A stretch of 64,000 nucleotides of DNA from the NCBI GenBank assembly GCA_023382455.1, contig JAHDVX010000006.1:73995-137994 (forward strand). Direction: 5' to 3'. Position 1 is the first letter of the stretch. Each line of letters begins with the position of its first letter. This stretch comes from Flavobacteriales bacterium. GTDB lineage: Bacteria; Bacteroidota; Bacteroidia; Flavobacteriales_F; PHOS-HE28. The notes beneath the pieces were generated by a model, which was not told the DNA's origin, ran no database searches, and saw nothing but the letters and a program-made list of their open reading frames with translations. This document shows, in pieces, positions 8,485 to 17,700 of this stretch. The translations under genes and the position numbers were made by a program.

Positions 8485-9117
8485 TCAGGCGGCCTTGGCA
8501 TGGGCGGAATCGCTGAGCGGACCGGCCCCGGCGGCGCCGATGGCCTTCACGCGGAAGTAGTACACCGCGTCGCTGTCCAGACCTTCCGCTGTAAAGCGGT
8601 TCTTGCTGGTGAGGGCGAGCAGCTTCCAGTTGGCCTCGATGTTCGGGTCGCCGCTGCACAGCTCCAGCTCGTACATGCTGCGGCCGCGCACCCCGCGCCA
8701 GCGCACCTCGATGCGCCCGCGCAACAGGCTGTTCTCCGCCACCACGTCACGCGGCTTGGGCATCATGCCCACGGGCTGGGAAGGCTTGCGCACCACGCAA
8801 CCGGCGCTCTTGATCAGCTCCAGGTCGCCGTTGCTCACCGACTGCACGTAGCCGCCCAGGTCCGTTACCAGCCCCTTGAGCTTGGCAAAGGCCACATCAC
8901 GGTCGATCAGTTCACCCGGACCACGGTTCAGGTCGTAGGCGTTGATCGCCTTTTCCAGATCGTCCGCGGCCGTGGTCACTGTGGCCAGTGCCGGCGACGG
9001 TGTGGCGAAGGCCGGATTGGCCGTGAGCTTCACCACCATGTTGCGGGCCTTCACCAGCAACGCCGGGGACGTGATCCCGGTCAATCCCAAACTTACCCAG
9101 TAATACGCTTGCTTCAT
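8485..9117 (-). CDS. Fibronectin type III domain protein
   Basis: A 210-residue protein; I use ATG 9117 (MKQAYYWVSLGLTG) because the upstream extension is Pro/Gly-rich and lies in the repeat region. Residues ~1-110 are helical (conserved in Bacteroidota proteins that bundle a helical N-domain with FN3). Residues ~115-205 form one FN3 domain: EVRWRGVRGRSMYELEL, WKLLALTSKNRFTAEGL and YYFRVKAIGAAGAGPLSD are the B, C'-E and F-G strands. No signal peptide, so it is probably cytosolic. Function unknown. Confidence 0.7.
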   Translation of the reverse strand: MKQAYYWVSLGLTGITSPALLVKARNMVVKLTANPAFATPSPALATVTTAADDLEKAINAYDLNRGPGELIDRDVAFAKLKGLVTDLGGYVQSVSNGDLELIKSAGCVVRKPSQPVGMMPKPRDVVAENSLLRGRIEVRWRGVRGRSMYELELCSGDPNIEANWKLLALTSKNRFTAEGLDSDAVYYFRVKAIGAAGAGPLSDSAHAKAA

Positions 9118-9362
9118 CTTTCGCGGGCCTACAATGCCGTGCCCAGGCGTTGGTTTGTGGCCCTTCAAGCGCAGGCGGCGGGGCTGGCGTTACCCGGCCA
9201 TGGGCATCCCACGGAAGGGGAGCCATCCGTGCAAACACGGACAGGTGCGCCGGAAAAGCGCGCCCCGTGCAGCAAAGCGAAGGGCATGGACCTGTACGGG
9301 AGATGCCGCATCCCATGGGGGAATGGCAACCGGTCCGCCCCGGCAAGGCCCTGTTCCTTGCA

Positions 9363-9803
9363 CGGCAGATCGCGCGTGCAGCACGGCAGTTCGTGCAAGC
9401 TGTGCGGCGATCGGTGCGCGGCGCCCGGCGATCCACGCGTGTTGCGGGGCGGCTCGTGCATGCTGCGGGGCAACTCGAGCATGCTTCACGGCAGGGCGTA
9501 CATGCTGCGCGGCAACCTGTGGATGCTGCGCGGAAACTTGCGTCTGCCGCACAGCAACCCGCACGCGCTGCCCGGCAACGCATGCGTGGGGCCGGGGAAT
9601 GCGCGTTGGCCGCACGGCAATGAACGTTGGCTGCCCTGCAGCCGGCACTAGTTGCCATGCAACACCAAGGTCTTGCCATGCACCGTTCGCGTACCGCACT
9701 GCAACCCACGCGTGCGGACGTGCAGCACGCGAGGGCCGGCAGGCAGGCAACGCGGGCCGTGGTGCAGCGCAGTCCTTCGGGAGCACCGGGGCGGTCTTGC
9801 GGC
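9363..9803. repeat. Array of ~20 imperfect 21-bp tandem repeats
   Basis: Units begin at 9363, 9384, 9405, 9426, 9447, 9468, 9489, 9510, 9531, 9552, 9573, 9594, 9615, 9636, 9657, 9678, 9699, 9720, 9741 and 9762, exactly 21 bases apart with no slip, after which the array decays. An approximate consensus is CGGCAACNCGTGCRTGCTGC plus one base. Units differ by many substitutions but no insertions or deletions. Because 21 is a multiple of three, long open frames appear on both strands with 7-residue periodicity (for example 9786 to 9190 on the minus strand), and none can be singled out as real. The array fills the gap between the FN3 gene and the LuxR-type regulator. Its role is unknown. Confidence 0.85.
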
Positions 9804-9832
9804 AGTGCCGGTGCGTACGTGCTGCAGCCCGT

Positions 9833-10483
9833 TCAGCGGAACAAGCCGCGGGCCATGGCCTGGTGCACCAGTTCGTGCCGGCTGTCCACCTTGAACTTCC
9901 GGAAAAGGTTCTCTATGTGCGTGTCCACCGTGCGCAACCCGATGCCGAGCCGGTCAGCGATCCTCTTGCGGGAAAGGTATTCCGGCATGCACAAACACCG
10001 CAGCACCTGGAGCTGCTGCGGCGATGGCACCACCTGCTGGGCGGGCTCCCTTGCCGGGCGGCGTTTGGCCAACAGCTGTTCACGCATCATCCCGTTCATG
10101 TACATGCCCCCCTGGGCCACCAGTTCAACGCACTTCAACCACTCCTCCGCCGGTGCGGCGCTGTGCAACAAACCGCCCGCGTGGGCCTCCAATCCCCGCC
10201 GTGCCAGCAACGGCGTCATTTCGCCGAACAACAACAGGCCGATGGCCGGGTGGCGCCGTCGCAGGCTGGTGGCCGCATCCAGCACCAGCTGCACCGCTGT
10301 GCCCAAATTAAGCAGCATCACTTGCACGCCTTCCGGCGGAAGGGCGCCCAGCAGCCCGGTGGTGTCCGGTCGCTCCAGCACCACCTTGATGGTGCCGGAC
10401 CCCTCCAAAATGGTCCGCAGGCCCATGCGCACTACTTCATGGGCATGCACAATGGCCACGGTCAGGGGTAGGGCGGGGTGCAT
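9833..10483 (-). CDS. LuxR/NarL-type regulator with degenerate receiver domain
   Basis: A 216-residue protein with a receiver-like N-domain (residues ~7-125) and a C-terminal LuxR-type helix-turn-helix (RIADRLGIGLRTVDTHIENL, near residues 175-195). In the receiver the usual acidic pair is replaced (IVHAHEVVRMGL instead of VDDHxxVRxGL) and the phospho-acceptor position reads LLNLG instead of LLDLxMP, putting Asn at residue ~59. It therefore probably does not respond to classical phosphorylation. It reads divergently from the RHS operon starting at 10655, with 171 bases between the two starts, and could regulate it; that is inference from position only. Confidence 0.85.
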   Translation of the reverse strand: MHPALPLTVAIVHAHEVVRMGLRTILEGSGTIKVVLERPDTTGLLGALPPEGVQVMLLNLGTAVQLVLDAATSLRRRHPAIGLLLFGEMTPLLARRGLEAHAGGLLHSAAPAEEWLKCVELVAQGGMYMNGMMREQLLAKRRPAREPAQQVVPSPQQLQVLRCLCMPEYLSRKRIADRLGIGLRTVDTHIENLFRKFKVDSRHELVHQAMARGLFR

Positions 10484-10654
10484 GTGCAGGTGGTGGGCCT
10501 GGGGGTACTACACCAACCAAAGATGGACAAGAACACGGCTAAAGCAAAGGACGCGGCTCGATCGGTAGGGGACAACTGCTAACAACAAAGGTCGCCCAGG
10601 GGAAAATCTTCACAACTCTTTGAAAGATCTTTCTACTTTTCGACCGTTCCCGGC

Positions 10655-12892
10655 ATGCATTCCCTTTATCAACGATATTCCTATTTCTTGTTACTGGCGG
10701 CATGCGCGTCCGGACCGTCCACCGTGGCGCTGGGGCAGGGAATTTTGGCCGCGCTACCGGCGTCCGGACAGGGCATTGACAGCATGCTGCATGTTGCAGA
10801 AGCACCTGCTGGGAGGGAACCATTGGCCGGACACAACTTCCCCAAGTTGGACCTGCAGCTCCCGCAACTACCGGATTCGGTCCCATCCGGGCATCGGTTC
10901 AAGACCAGGGGTCAAGTTGAGGTGGGGGGGATCCAAGGTCCCCTGCCTTATAGCGCGGCTGGAACGAGCCAATGGAATGCGTATGCCAAAGGCGAGGTGG
11001 GTGCAGACCTCTTCGGAGTACCGGTGAAAATGCTGTTGGACCTGGGCACGGACCTGCCCGTCAGGGGGCAACGTAATTCGGTGCGTTTTGCATTTGATGC
11101 ACCCCGCCTAATGGACAAGGACAAGTGGGGGGATGCGAGTGCTTTGCACAGCCTGCAGTCCCGTCTCGATTCATTGGAGAACCTGCGTGTCCAGCAGTAC
11201 CGTAAGGTTAAAGGGGCACAGGACCGACTGGCCCACCTTCAGATCACCGAAGTAGGCAAATCGGTGCCCACATCCCCCAAGGTAGACCCATTGCCCATAT
11301 CCAGGCCAGCAGATTCTTCGGACACGTTGGTGGCAACATCTCCGGGTATCCCCTGCATCAAGCATCCGGTGTCCGGCTCCGCCAAGTTGGATAGCCTGCA
11401 CGGTCAACTCTCCCTTGCCAAGCAGCGGCTGGACCAACTTGATGCACTGGTCACTGGGCAACGGATGCGGGTGCAGCGGCTCACCTCCACCATGAACGCC
11501 ACCAAGGCGGAACCGGGGATCATTGGGAGATTCGTTCAGGGCATCAAGCACCTGGAGCTTGGCTCTTGTTCGCCCAGTTCATCCGAATACCTCATCAATG
11601 GGGTCAATTTCCAAGGGGTTTCCTTTGAATACGAGCGCAAGGGGATCTATCTGTCCTTTGACAAGGGGCGCAGTTTTGATGATTCGTGGATGGACACGGA
11701 CCCGGTGCGCGAAAGGCTGCGGCTGTTGCAGCAAAGCCTCTTCTTCGCCGATGCGCGCGACCTGAACCCGCGAAAGCTCACCGCTGTCAAGGTGGGCTTG
11801 GGCGGTCCGGAGGCAACGCATTTCCACCTGGGCTATTTAACGGGAAGCCGCAATGATGTACCCCTCGGCGTATCCTTGCCCCCTGGCCCTTCCTACACCC
11901 TGCACAACCATGTGGTGGAATTGGACCTTGGCTATGCCATCAAACGGACCCACCTGCTGCGGGTCATTTGGGCCCGCTCGGTCACCGGCACTGGCGCGAA
12001 CGGGGAAACCGGCGCACCGGCCACCCAAGTGGGAGACCTGTTTGATGTGAAGGCCGGTTTGAACCAGGCCGTAAAGCTGGGCTGGTCTTCCAATTTTGAG
12101 CGCACGGGTACACGGGTTGAAGCGGAACTGCGATCCATTTCGCCCTACTTCCAAAGTTTCGGGATGGGGTTCGTCCGCAACGGCTCCCGAGCGGCGGAAT
12201 TGCACTTGGACCAAAGACTGGGGCGCTCGTTGCGTGTGCGGGGCCGTTACGTCCTGGAAGATCGTGCAGTGCCCGGTGATGCACCACGGCAGGCCATGGA
12301 CATTCGGCGGATGCAGGCGATGATCATGTACCGGCCCACCCGTTCATTGACCCTGCGGGCCGGGGTGATGCCTGTAAAGGTGCGGACCCGACTGACGGAA
12401 GGTGGTCAATGGACCAGTGGAAACAAGATGTACAGTTTGGGAGGCGACCTCCGGCAGCGGTGGAAGAAGACCGTGGCTTTGTTCAGCACGGATCTTGGCC
12501 TATATGAATGGAGGACTTCCGAGGGAAATGGGAGCACTGTGGAGAACCACAGCGTAAGCCTGTCCATACTAAAGGGGGAACGTTGGAACTTCCGTGTGTC
12601 ATGGACCGGCATGACCGGTCCGGCGGACAGTAGTTCGGTGCCGGAGGACAATTTCAGCCTTCATGCAGGCTACCAGGCACGCAAGGGCACGCTGGTCAAC
12701 GCCGGGGTTCAGGCACCTGCTGTCGGCAGGTTGGGGTGGTCTGCGGAGGTGCGCCAAACGGTCGGCAAACGGATCAGTGTTGGCTTGCGCGGAGAAAATT
12801 TTTCAAGGACCGACATCTTTTTTCCCAAAGAAATTTGGCCGGATCGGAATAATCGTTACAATTGGACACTTTTAACTACTTTGATTTGGTAA
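10655..12892 (+). CDS. Outer-membrane beta-barrel candidate, first gene of RHS operon
   Basis: A 745-residue protein with a signal peptide (MHSLYQRYSYFLLLAACASG... to VALGQ). Residues ~165-280 hold heptad-like coiled coil (LHSLQSRLDSLENLRVQQY; LDSLHGQLSLAKQRLDQLD). From about residue 310 to the end, alternating hydrophobic/polar strands with aromatic belts and a final Trp (LLTTLIW) are typical of an outer-membrane barrel. No T9SS sorting domain or TonB box recognised. It opens the run of same-strand secreted proteins leading to the RHS giant, suggesting it anchors or exports them. It overlaps the next frame. Family not recognised. Confidence 0.7.
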   Translation: MHSLYQRYSYFLLLAACASGPSTVALGQGILAALPASGQGIDSMLHVAEAPAGREPLAGHNFPKLDLQLPQLPDSVPSGHRFKTRGQVEVGGIQGPLPYSAAGTSQWNAYAKGEVGADLFGVPVKMLLDLGTDLPVRGQRNSVRFAFDAPRLMDKDKWGDASALHSLQSRLDSLENLRVQQYRKVKGAQDRLAHLQITEVGKSVPTSPKVDPLPISRPADSSDTLVATSPGIPCIKHPVSGSAKLDSLHGQLSLAKQRLDQLDALVTGQRMRVQRLTSTMNATKAEPGIIGRFVQGIKHLELGSCSPSSSEYLINGVNFQGVSFEYERKGIYLSFDKGRSFDDSWMDTDPVRERLRLLQQSLFFADARDLNPRKLTAVKVGLGGPEATHFHLGYLTGSRNDVPLGVSLPPGPSYTLHNHVVELDLGYAIKRTHLLRVIWARSVTGTGANGETGAPATQVGDLFDVKAGLNQAVKLGWSSNFERTGTRVEAELRSISPYFQSFGMGFVRNGSRAAELHLDQRLGRSLRVRGRYVLEDRAVPGDAPRQAMDIRRMQAMIMYRPTRSLTLRAGVMPVKVRTRLTEGGQWTSGNKMYSLGGDLRQRWKKTVALFSTDLGLYEWRTSEGNGSTVENHSVSLSILKGERWNFRVSWTGMTGPADSSSVPEDNFSLHAGYQARKGTLVNAGVQAPAVGRLGWSAEVRQTVGKRISVGLRGENFSRTDIFFPKEIWPDRNNRYNWTLLTTLIW

Positions 12893-14004
12893 AAAAATTC
12901 CATACCACCATATGGATTCCCTTGGTAGGCTTGCTTATCGCAGGTTGTTGGCCAAGGTCCGCCACAGCACAAGTAGCCATCCAGGCGGCCAACATCGAAA
13001 GTGGCTTGGTCAGTCCCCGTACGTTCCTTCAGGCCACTCTGTTCAATGCGGGGGCCGCTTGTGCAGTAACGTTGGAAGGCGACCTGCTTACCGGTTCCGG
13101 TGAGCAGGTTCTTCATTTCGCCACGGAACCGTTCAAGATGCCGGCGGGGGGGCGCACGGTCATGGCCAACGAATTGGCCATGCAGTCCTTTACTTATGGC
13201 GCGGGGGCTGCCGGTAGATCTGCCCAGCGCTTTCAGCGGCTTCCCGGTGGTGATTATAATTTCTGCATCCGCCTGCATGCCCCACAAGCTGAATCAGGGG
13301 ATGAGTTCTGCGACAAGCTCATCGTGGAGGACCTGCTTTTCCTGGATCTGGTGCAGCCATGGGATGGCGATACCATTGATGAAACCCGCCCGCCATTGAC
13401 CTGGATGCTGTCAGGGCCCACGGCATCGCTTGCCCCGGCTGACATCCGCCTTGTATTAGTGCCACTCCCCCAGGGGAAAAAGCCGGGCCAAGCCGTGGCT
13501 ACTGAACGGCCCTTGTTCATGCTGCCGCATGTACAGGAACGCACCATTCAATACCCCGCAGGCGTGGCCGATCTGGAACGGGGCAAGTGCTATGCATGGC
13601 AGGTGGAGCGGCTGGATGGCACCCGCGTAGTTGACCGGTCGGAGCCTTGGGGGTTTTGTGTACGCAAGCATCAAGAGCCAGTTCAGAACAAATATGTCCG
13701 CATTGATCGGCAACAGCCCGGTGCGGTCTATGAAGCGTTGGACCGCAAGATCTTTTTCCGATATGACGAGCCTTACTCATCCACACAAATGGATTGTTCC
13801 ATTTGGAGCAGGACCACCGGGCGCATCAACCCAGAGTTGTTGGATGATGCCAAGGCATCAAGTCCTGTAGACGTACGCAGCGTTGGGGTGAACCTCTACA
13901 TGCTCGACCTGCAGCCCTATGGTTTGAAACCAGGATATTATGACCTGTTGGTCCGGAACGAAAAAGGCCGGACGCATACGCTTAAATTCCATGTGGCCCG
14001 CTAA
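12886..14004 (+). CDS. Secreted protein of RHS operon, unknown family
   Basis: A protein of about 372 residues. No ATG fits the N-terminus; likely starts are TTG at 12886 or TTG at 12862, both overlapping the end of the preceding gene, so translation is probably coupled. The signal peptide is KKFHTTIWIPLVGLLIAGC... to SATAQ; the Cys could also make it a lipoprotein. The mature part looks like two or three beta-sandwich domains; one contains DETRPPLTWMLSG and CYAWQVERLDG, resembling FN3-like surface modules. It lies between the barrel candidate and a lipoprotein. No catalytic motif seen; a structural role in a surface complex is an inference. Confidence 0.65.
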   Translation: MVKKFHTTIWIPLVGLLIAGCWPRSATAQVAIQAANIESGLVSPRTFLQATLFNAGAACAVTLEGDLLTGSGEQVLHFATEPFKMPAGGRTVMANELAMQSFTYGAGAAGRSAQRFQRLPGGDYNFCIRLHAPQAESGDEFCDKLIVEDLLFLDLVQPWDGDTIDETRPPLTWMLSGPTASLAPADIRLVLVPLPQGKKPGQAVATERPLFMLPHVQERTIQYPAGVADLERGKCYAWQVERLDGTRVVDRSEPWGFCVRKHQEPVQNKYVRIDRQQPGAVYEALDRKIFFRYDEPYSSTQMDCSIWSRTTGRINPELLDDAKASSPVDVRSVGVNLYMLDLQPYGLKPGYYDLLVRNEKGRTHTLKFHVAR

Positions 14005-14710
14005 TACGTTATCCCATTCATATCAGCACGGACCCCGGACTTTCATCGGGGTTGCCATGGCCTTGGTGGCCGGTTTGGTGGTCACCGGGTGCTCCCCGGA
14101 CACGGCAGCAGACGGTGTGGGCGGTTCCGGTAAACCTTCGGTTTTTCCGCAACTTTTAGCTTGGTTCAAACCAGGACCAAAGCCCTTGAAGGATTGCCGG
14201 GAATTGGGCAAATGGTTGGCCGGGAACAGTGGGCAATTGAAGTCGAAAGCGGAGCGGAATGCGGTTGTCATTGAAGCGACATACAGGCCGGCGGCATGCG
14301 CGGCATGCATGGAAAATGCGGAGGCCGCGTTTGAAGATGCCGCATACAAGGAACGGGTTGCGCAGCTCAAGTATGGCGACCAGTTCGTGCTCAAGGTGAC
14401 CAATGCCCAGAATGCTCCGGATTCGCTACACCTCGTGCTCACGGACGATCTTGCCCGCAGATTGTTTGAGATAGTGGGAAAGGACACCCTCGCATGCACC
14501 TTCTTTCATGCAGAGGCACTCCCTTCCATGTTGCCCTACCGGACCGCTCTTCTGGCGTTTGATAGAAAGCAGGATGGTGCGGACCGGCAATTGCTGCTCC
14601 GTGACACCCTGGGCAGGCTGGGCGGGGACGTGAAGCTGATCTTTCCCCAGGGCGGCATTCGCTCATTTCTGGAAGTAGCACCGGACTCCCTCACCACCAT
14701 CCGCTCATGA
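13991..14710 (+). CDS. Lipoprotein of RHS operon
   Basis: A 239-residue predicted lipoprotein. ATG 13991 overlaps the preceding stop at 14002-14004, and the lipobox is LVVTGC near residue 34. The mature region is alpha/beta with CAACMENAEAAF and a DTLACTFFHAEALPS segment. It ends with the four bases ATGA at 14707-14710, which are also the start of the SpvB-like gene. No family recognised. Position among secreted components suggests a periplasm-facing accessory. Confidence 0.7.
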   Translation: MWPANTLSHSYQHGPRTFIGVAMALVAGLVVTGCSPDTAADGVGGSGKPSVFPQLLAWFKPGPKPLKDCRELGKWLAGNSGQLKSKAERNAVVIEATYRPAACAACMENAEAAFEDAAYKERVAQLKYGDQFVLKVTNAQNAPDSLHLVLTDDLARRLFEIVGKDTLACTFFHAEALPSMLPYRTALLAFDRKQDGADRQLLLRDTLGRLGGDVKLIFPQGGIRSFLEVAPDSLTTIRS

Positions 14711-17700
14711 GCCGCACCAAACGCATCATTGCCGCCTTCTTTGCCGTGCTGATGCTTGGGGAGGCCATCCTACCCACGGCGGCTTATGCGTTGAGTTCAG
14801 GCCCTTCGCAACCTGAAGTGCAGGGCTTCCAGCCCGCAGGTGTCAATGACATGGTAAACTTGTTCACCGGCGATTTTTCGTACAACATTCCGTTGTTGGA
14901 CGTGGAGGGCTACCCGGTGAACCTTTTTTACAATGCCGGGATAGGCATGGACCAGGAAGCCTCATGGGTGGGCCTGGGCTGGAACTTGAACCCCGGCGTG
15001 GTGGAGCGTAACCTGCGCGGGTTGCCGGATGATTTCAACGGGGACCTGGTCACCCGGGAAATGGGATTGAGGCCGAACAGGACCGTGGGCCTCAACCTGG
15101 GCGTCGGCCTTGAAGTGTTCGGCATCGGAACCTCTTTAAACGCTGCACCAAGCTTCAACAATTACAATGGTCCTGCGTTCTCCACGGATGTCTCGCTTTC
15201 ATTGCGGTCAACCGAGGCCAATAAGCCGGGAATGACCTGTGGAATCGGCCTCAGCTCCTCTTCAGACCGGGGGCTCACGGTGAGTCCTTCCATAGGATTT
15301 GACGTTTCAATGAACCAAGCGGAGTTCCGCCACAAGGCAGGGTTGAACTTTGGGCTTTCTCTGAACTCCACCCAAGGGCTCACGGACGCCTCGTTCGGTG
15401 CAACGCTCACAACAAAGAAGGGCGAAATAACCAAGTCGTCCAAGTCGATCGGTCATTCGTTCAACCTGGGGTCCCCCACCTATACGCCTCAGGTCACATT
15501 GCCGATGGAGAACATTTCCATCTCCCTGCGTGCAACGGCCGGTGTGGATTTTTTCGGAGTCAACCCGCACCTCTCCAGTGGGGCCTTCTTCAGCATGCAG
15601 CAGTTGCGCACGAATACGGTATCCAGGCCGGCATACGGATACCTCAACCTGCAATCCGGCGCCAATAAGCCCTCCGCCATGTTGGATTTTAATAGGGAGA
15701 AAGACGGACCATACAGTGCTGATCGGGCTGCCTTGGGTATTGCGGCACTTACGGAGGATGTGTTTTCCGTGAGCGGTCAAGGGGTAAGTGGCAGCTACCG
15801 TGCTTTTCGTTCCGAAGTAGGGCACGTTTTTGATCCATACAACGTCTCCTCCGGTGCTGATGGTTCGGCCGGGGTGGAGCTCGCGGCGGGTGCCGGGGCG
15901 CACTTTGGCATGGATGTGAAGGTCAATTTGTCCAGCAGCACCTCCGGGGATTGGGTGTCCGGCAATCAGGCAGGGCAACGCCTCAGGTTCCGGTCACAGG
16001 CCAACGAACCGGTATTGGAGCCGGTGTTCTTCAGGGAGGCATCCGAAGCTACCGTGGAACAGGATTCCACCGTTTGGAATGCCATGCAAAGAGATAGGGC
16101 CGTGCGATTCACCCTGCCCTCTTCAGGGGGGTACGACCATAACTTGGGTTCCTGGCTTACGCAAGGGGGAAGCACCAGCACAAGCATTCCGACGACCAAC
16201 TACAGGCAGAAGCGCGAACCCCGGGCGCAGAACTTCAGTTATTTGACGCACAAAGAAGCGATTGACCTCGGACTGGACCTGCCACCAACGCATCCAGGGC
16301 TTGTTGTTCCGGACCATCACATCAGTGAGGTCACGATCGCCGGAAAAGATGGGGGACGTTATGTATATGGCGTGCCTGTCTATAATCGGGAGCACCATGA
16401 GGTGGAATTCAGCGTTGGCGCATTCTCTGCCGGAAGCGATGGCTTGGTTAACTATTCACCCCAAGAGAATTCGGTGTCAAATAACAAGGGGAAGGACCAT
16501 TTTTACTCTAAGTCCAGCACGCCACCCTATGCTTATGCCTTCTTGCTATCAGCCGTATTATCCCCGGATTATTCCGATATCGATGGTGTGAGAGGGCCTT
16601 CACCGGGGGACTTGGGCAATTATACAAAATTCACCTACCAGGCGGCCCACGACAATTTCCCATGGAGAACGCCTGCAACCGGAACCTCTCAGAACAAGGC
16701 CTTGTTCTGTCCTGGAGTGCTCGGGACCTCCGACGACAATAAAGCAACCTATGTATATGGAACTAAAGAGGTCAAATATTTGGACGTGATCGAAACCAGG
16801 AACTATCGCGCTCAGTTTCATACATCCCCTCGCTTGGATGGAAAAGGGGTGCAGGAAAATGGGACAACCGCCAATGCCCAGCTTGAACGGTTGGACAGTA
16901 TTTCGCTTTACGTGAAGAACCCGGGCGGACAAATCCACTTGTTGAAGCGGGTTCATTTCCAATATGGCTATACCCTCTGTACAGGTACGCCGAACAGCTC
17001 CGGTGGAGGCAAGCTTACCCTGAAGCGGGTTTGGTTCACCTACGGAAGCTCACAACGCGGGGTCACCACGCCTTACCTGTTCACTTATGGACAAACCCCG
17101 GCCTATGACCGCACGGCCCAAGACCGGTGGGGTAATTACAAGCCGAACACGGGAATCGGCAATGATCAGTTCCCCTATTCCGAGCAGGGCTTTGTGGAGG
17201 TGAACGGTGAGCAGGTGCCCATGGCCGACGAATATGCCCGTTCCTGGAACCTGGAGCAGATCCAAACCCCTTCAGGTTCCGTGATCACTGCGGAATACGA
17301 AGCGGATGACTATGCGTACGTCCAGGACAAGGCGGCCATGCGCATGATCGTTTTGAATGGGATAACTGGATGCGATAACCAAAGTCCCAATTACATTTCC
17401 TCCCTTGGACTTCGCGGTCAAAACCGCCTGAGCTTTCCCCTACCCCAGGAATGTCATGCCATGACCTTGGCGCAGGCGCGGGATGCACTCTTTGGCACTG
17501 CGCAGCCGGGCAAGCCCCTGATCAAGTACCTCTATTTCCGGAGCAAGGTGCGGCTTGCAACCAATGCAAATGACTACGTCTCCGGCTATGCACAGGTGGA
17601 TCCTGCCAGTTTCACAATTTCCGGAACAACCGCAAGCGTAGATCTGATACCGATAGCCATTGACGAAGGGGCAAACGTGCAAGTGAACCCGATCTTTCGG

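Noticed and set aside
9363-9803. CRISPR array
   Set aside because: Units are contiguous and degenerate with no spacers, and no cas genes are nearby.
9134-10471. 445-codon plus-strand frame through the 21-bp repeats
   Set aside because: It continues antisense through the LuxR-type gene; its openness is explained by the 3n repeat period and high GC.
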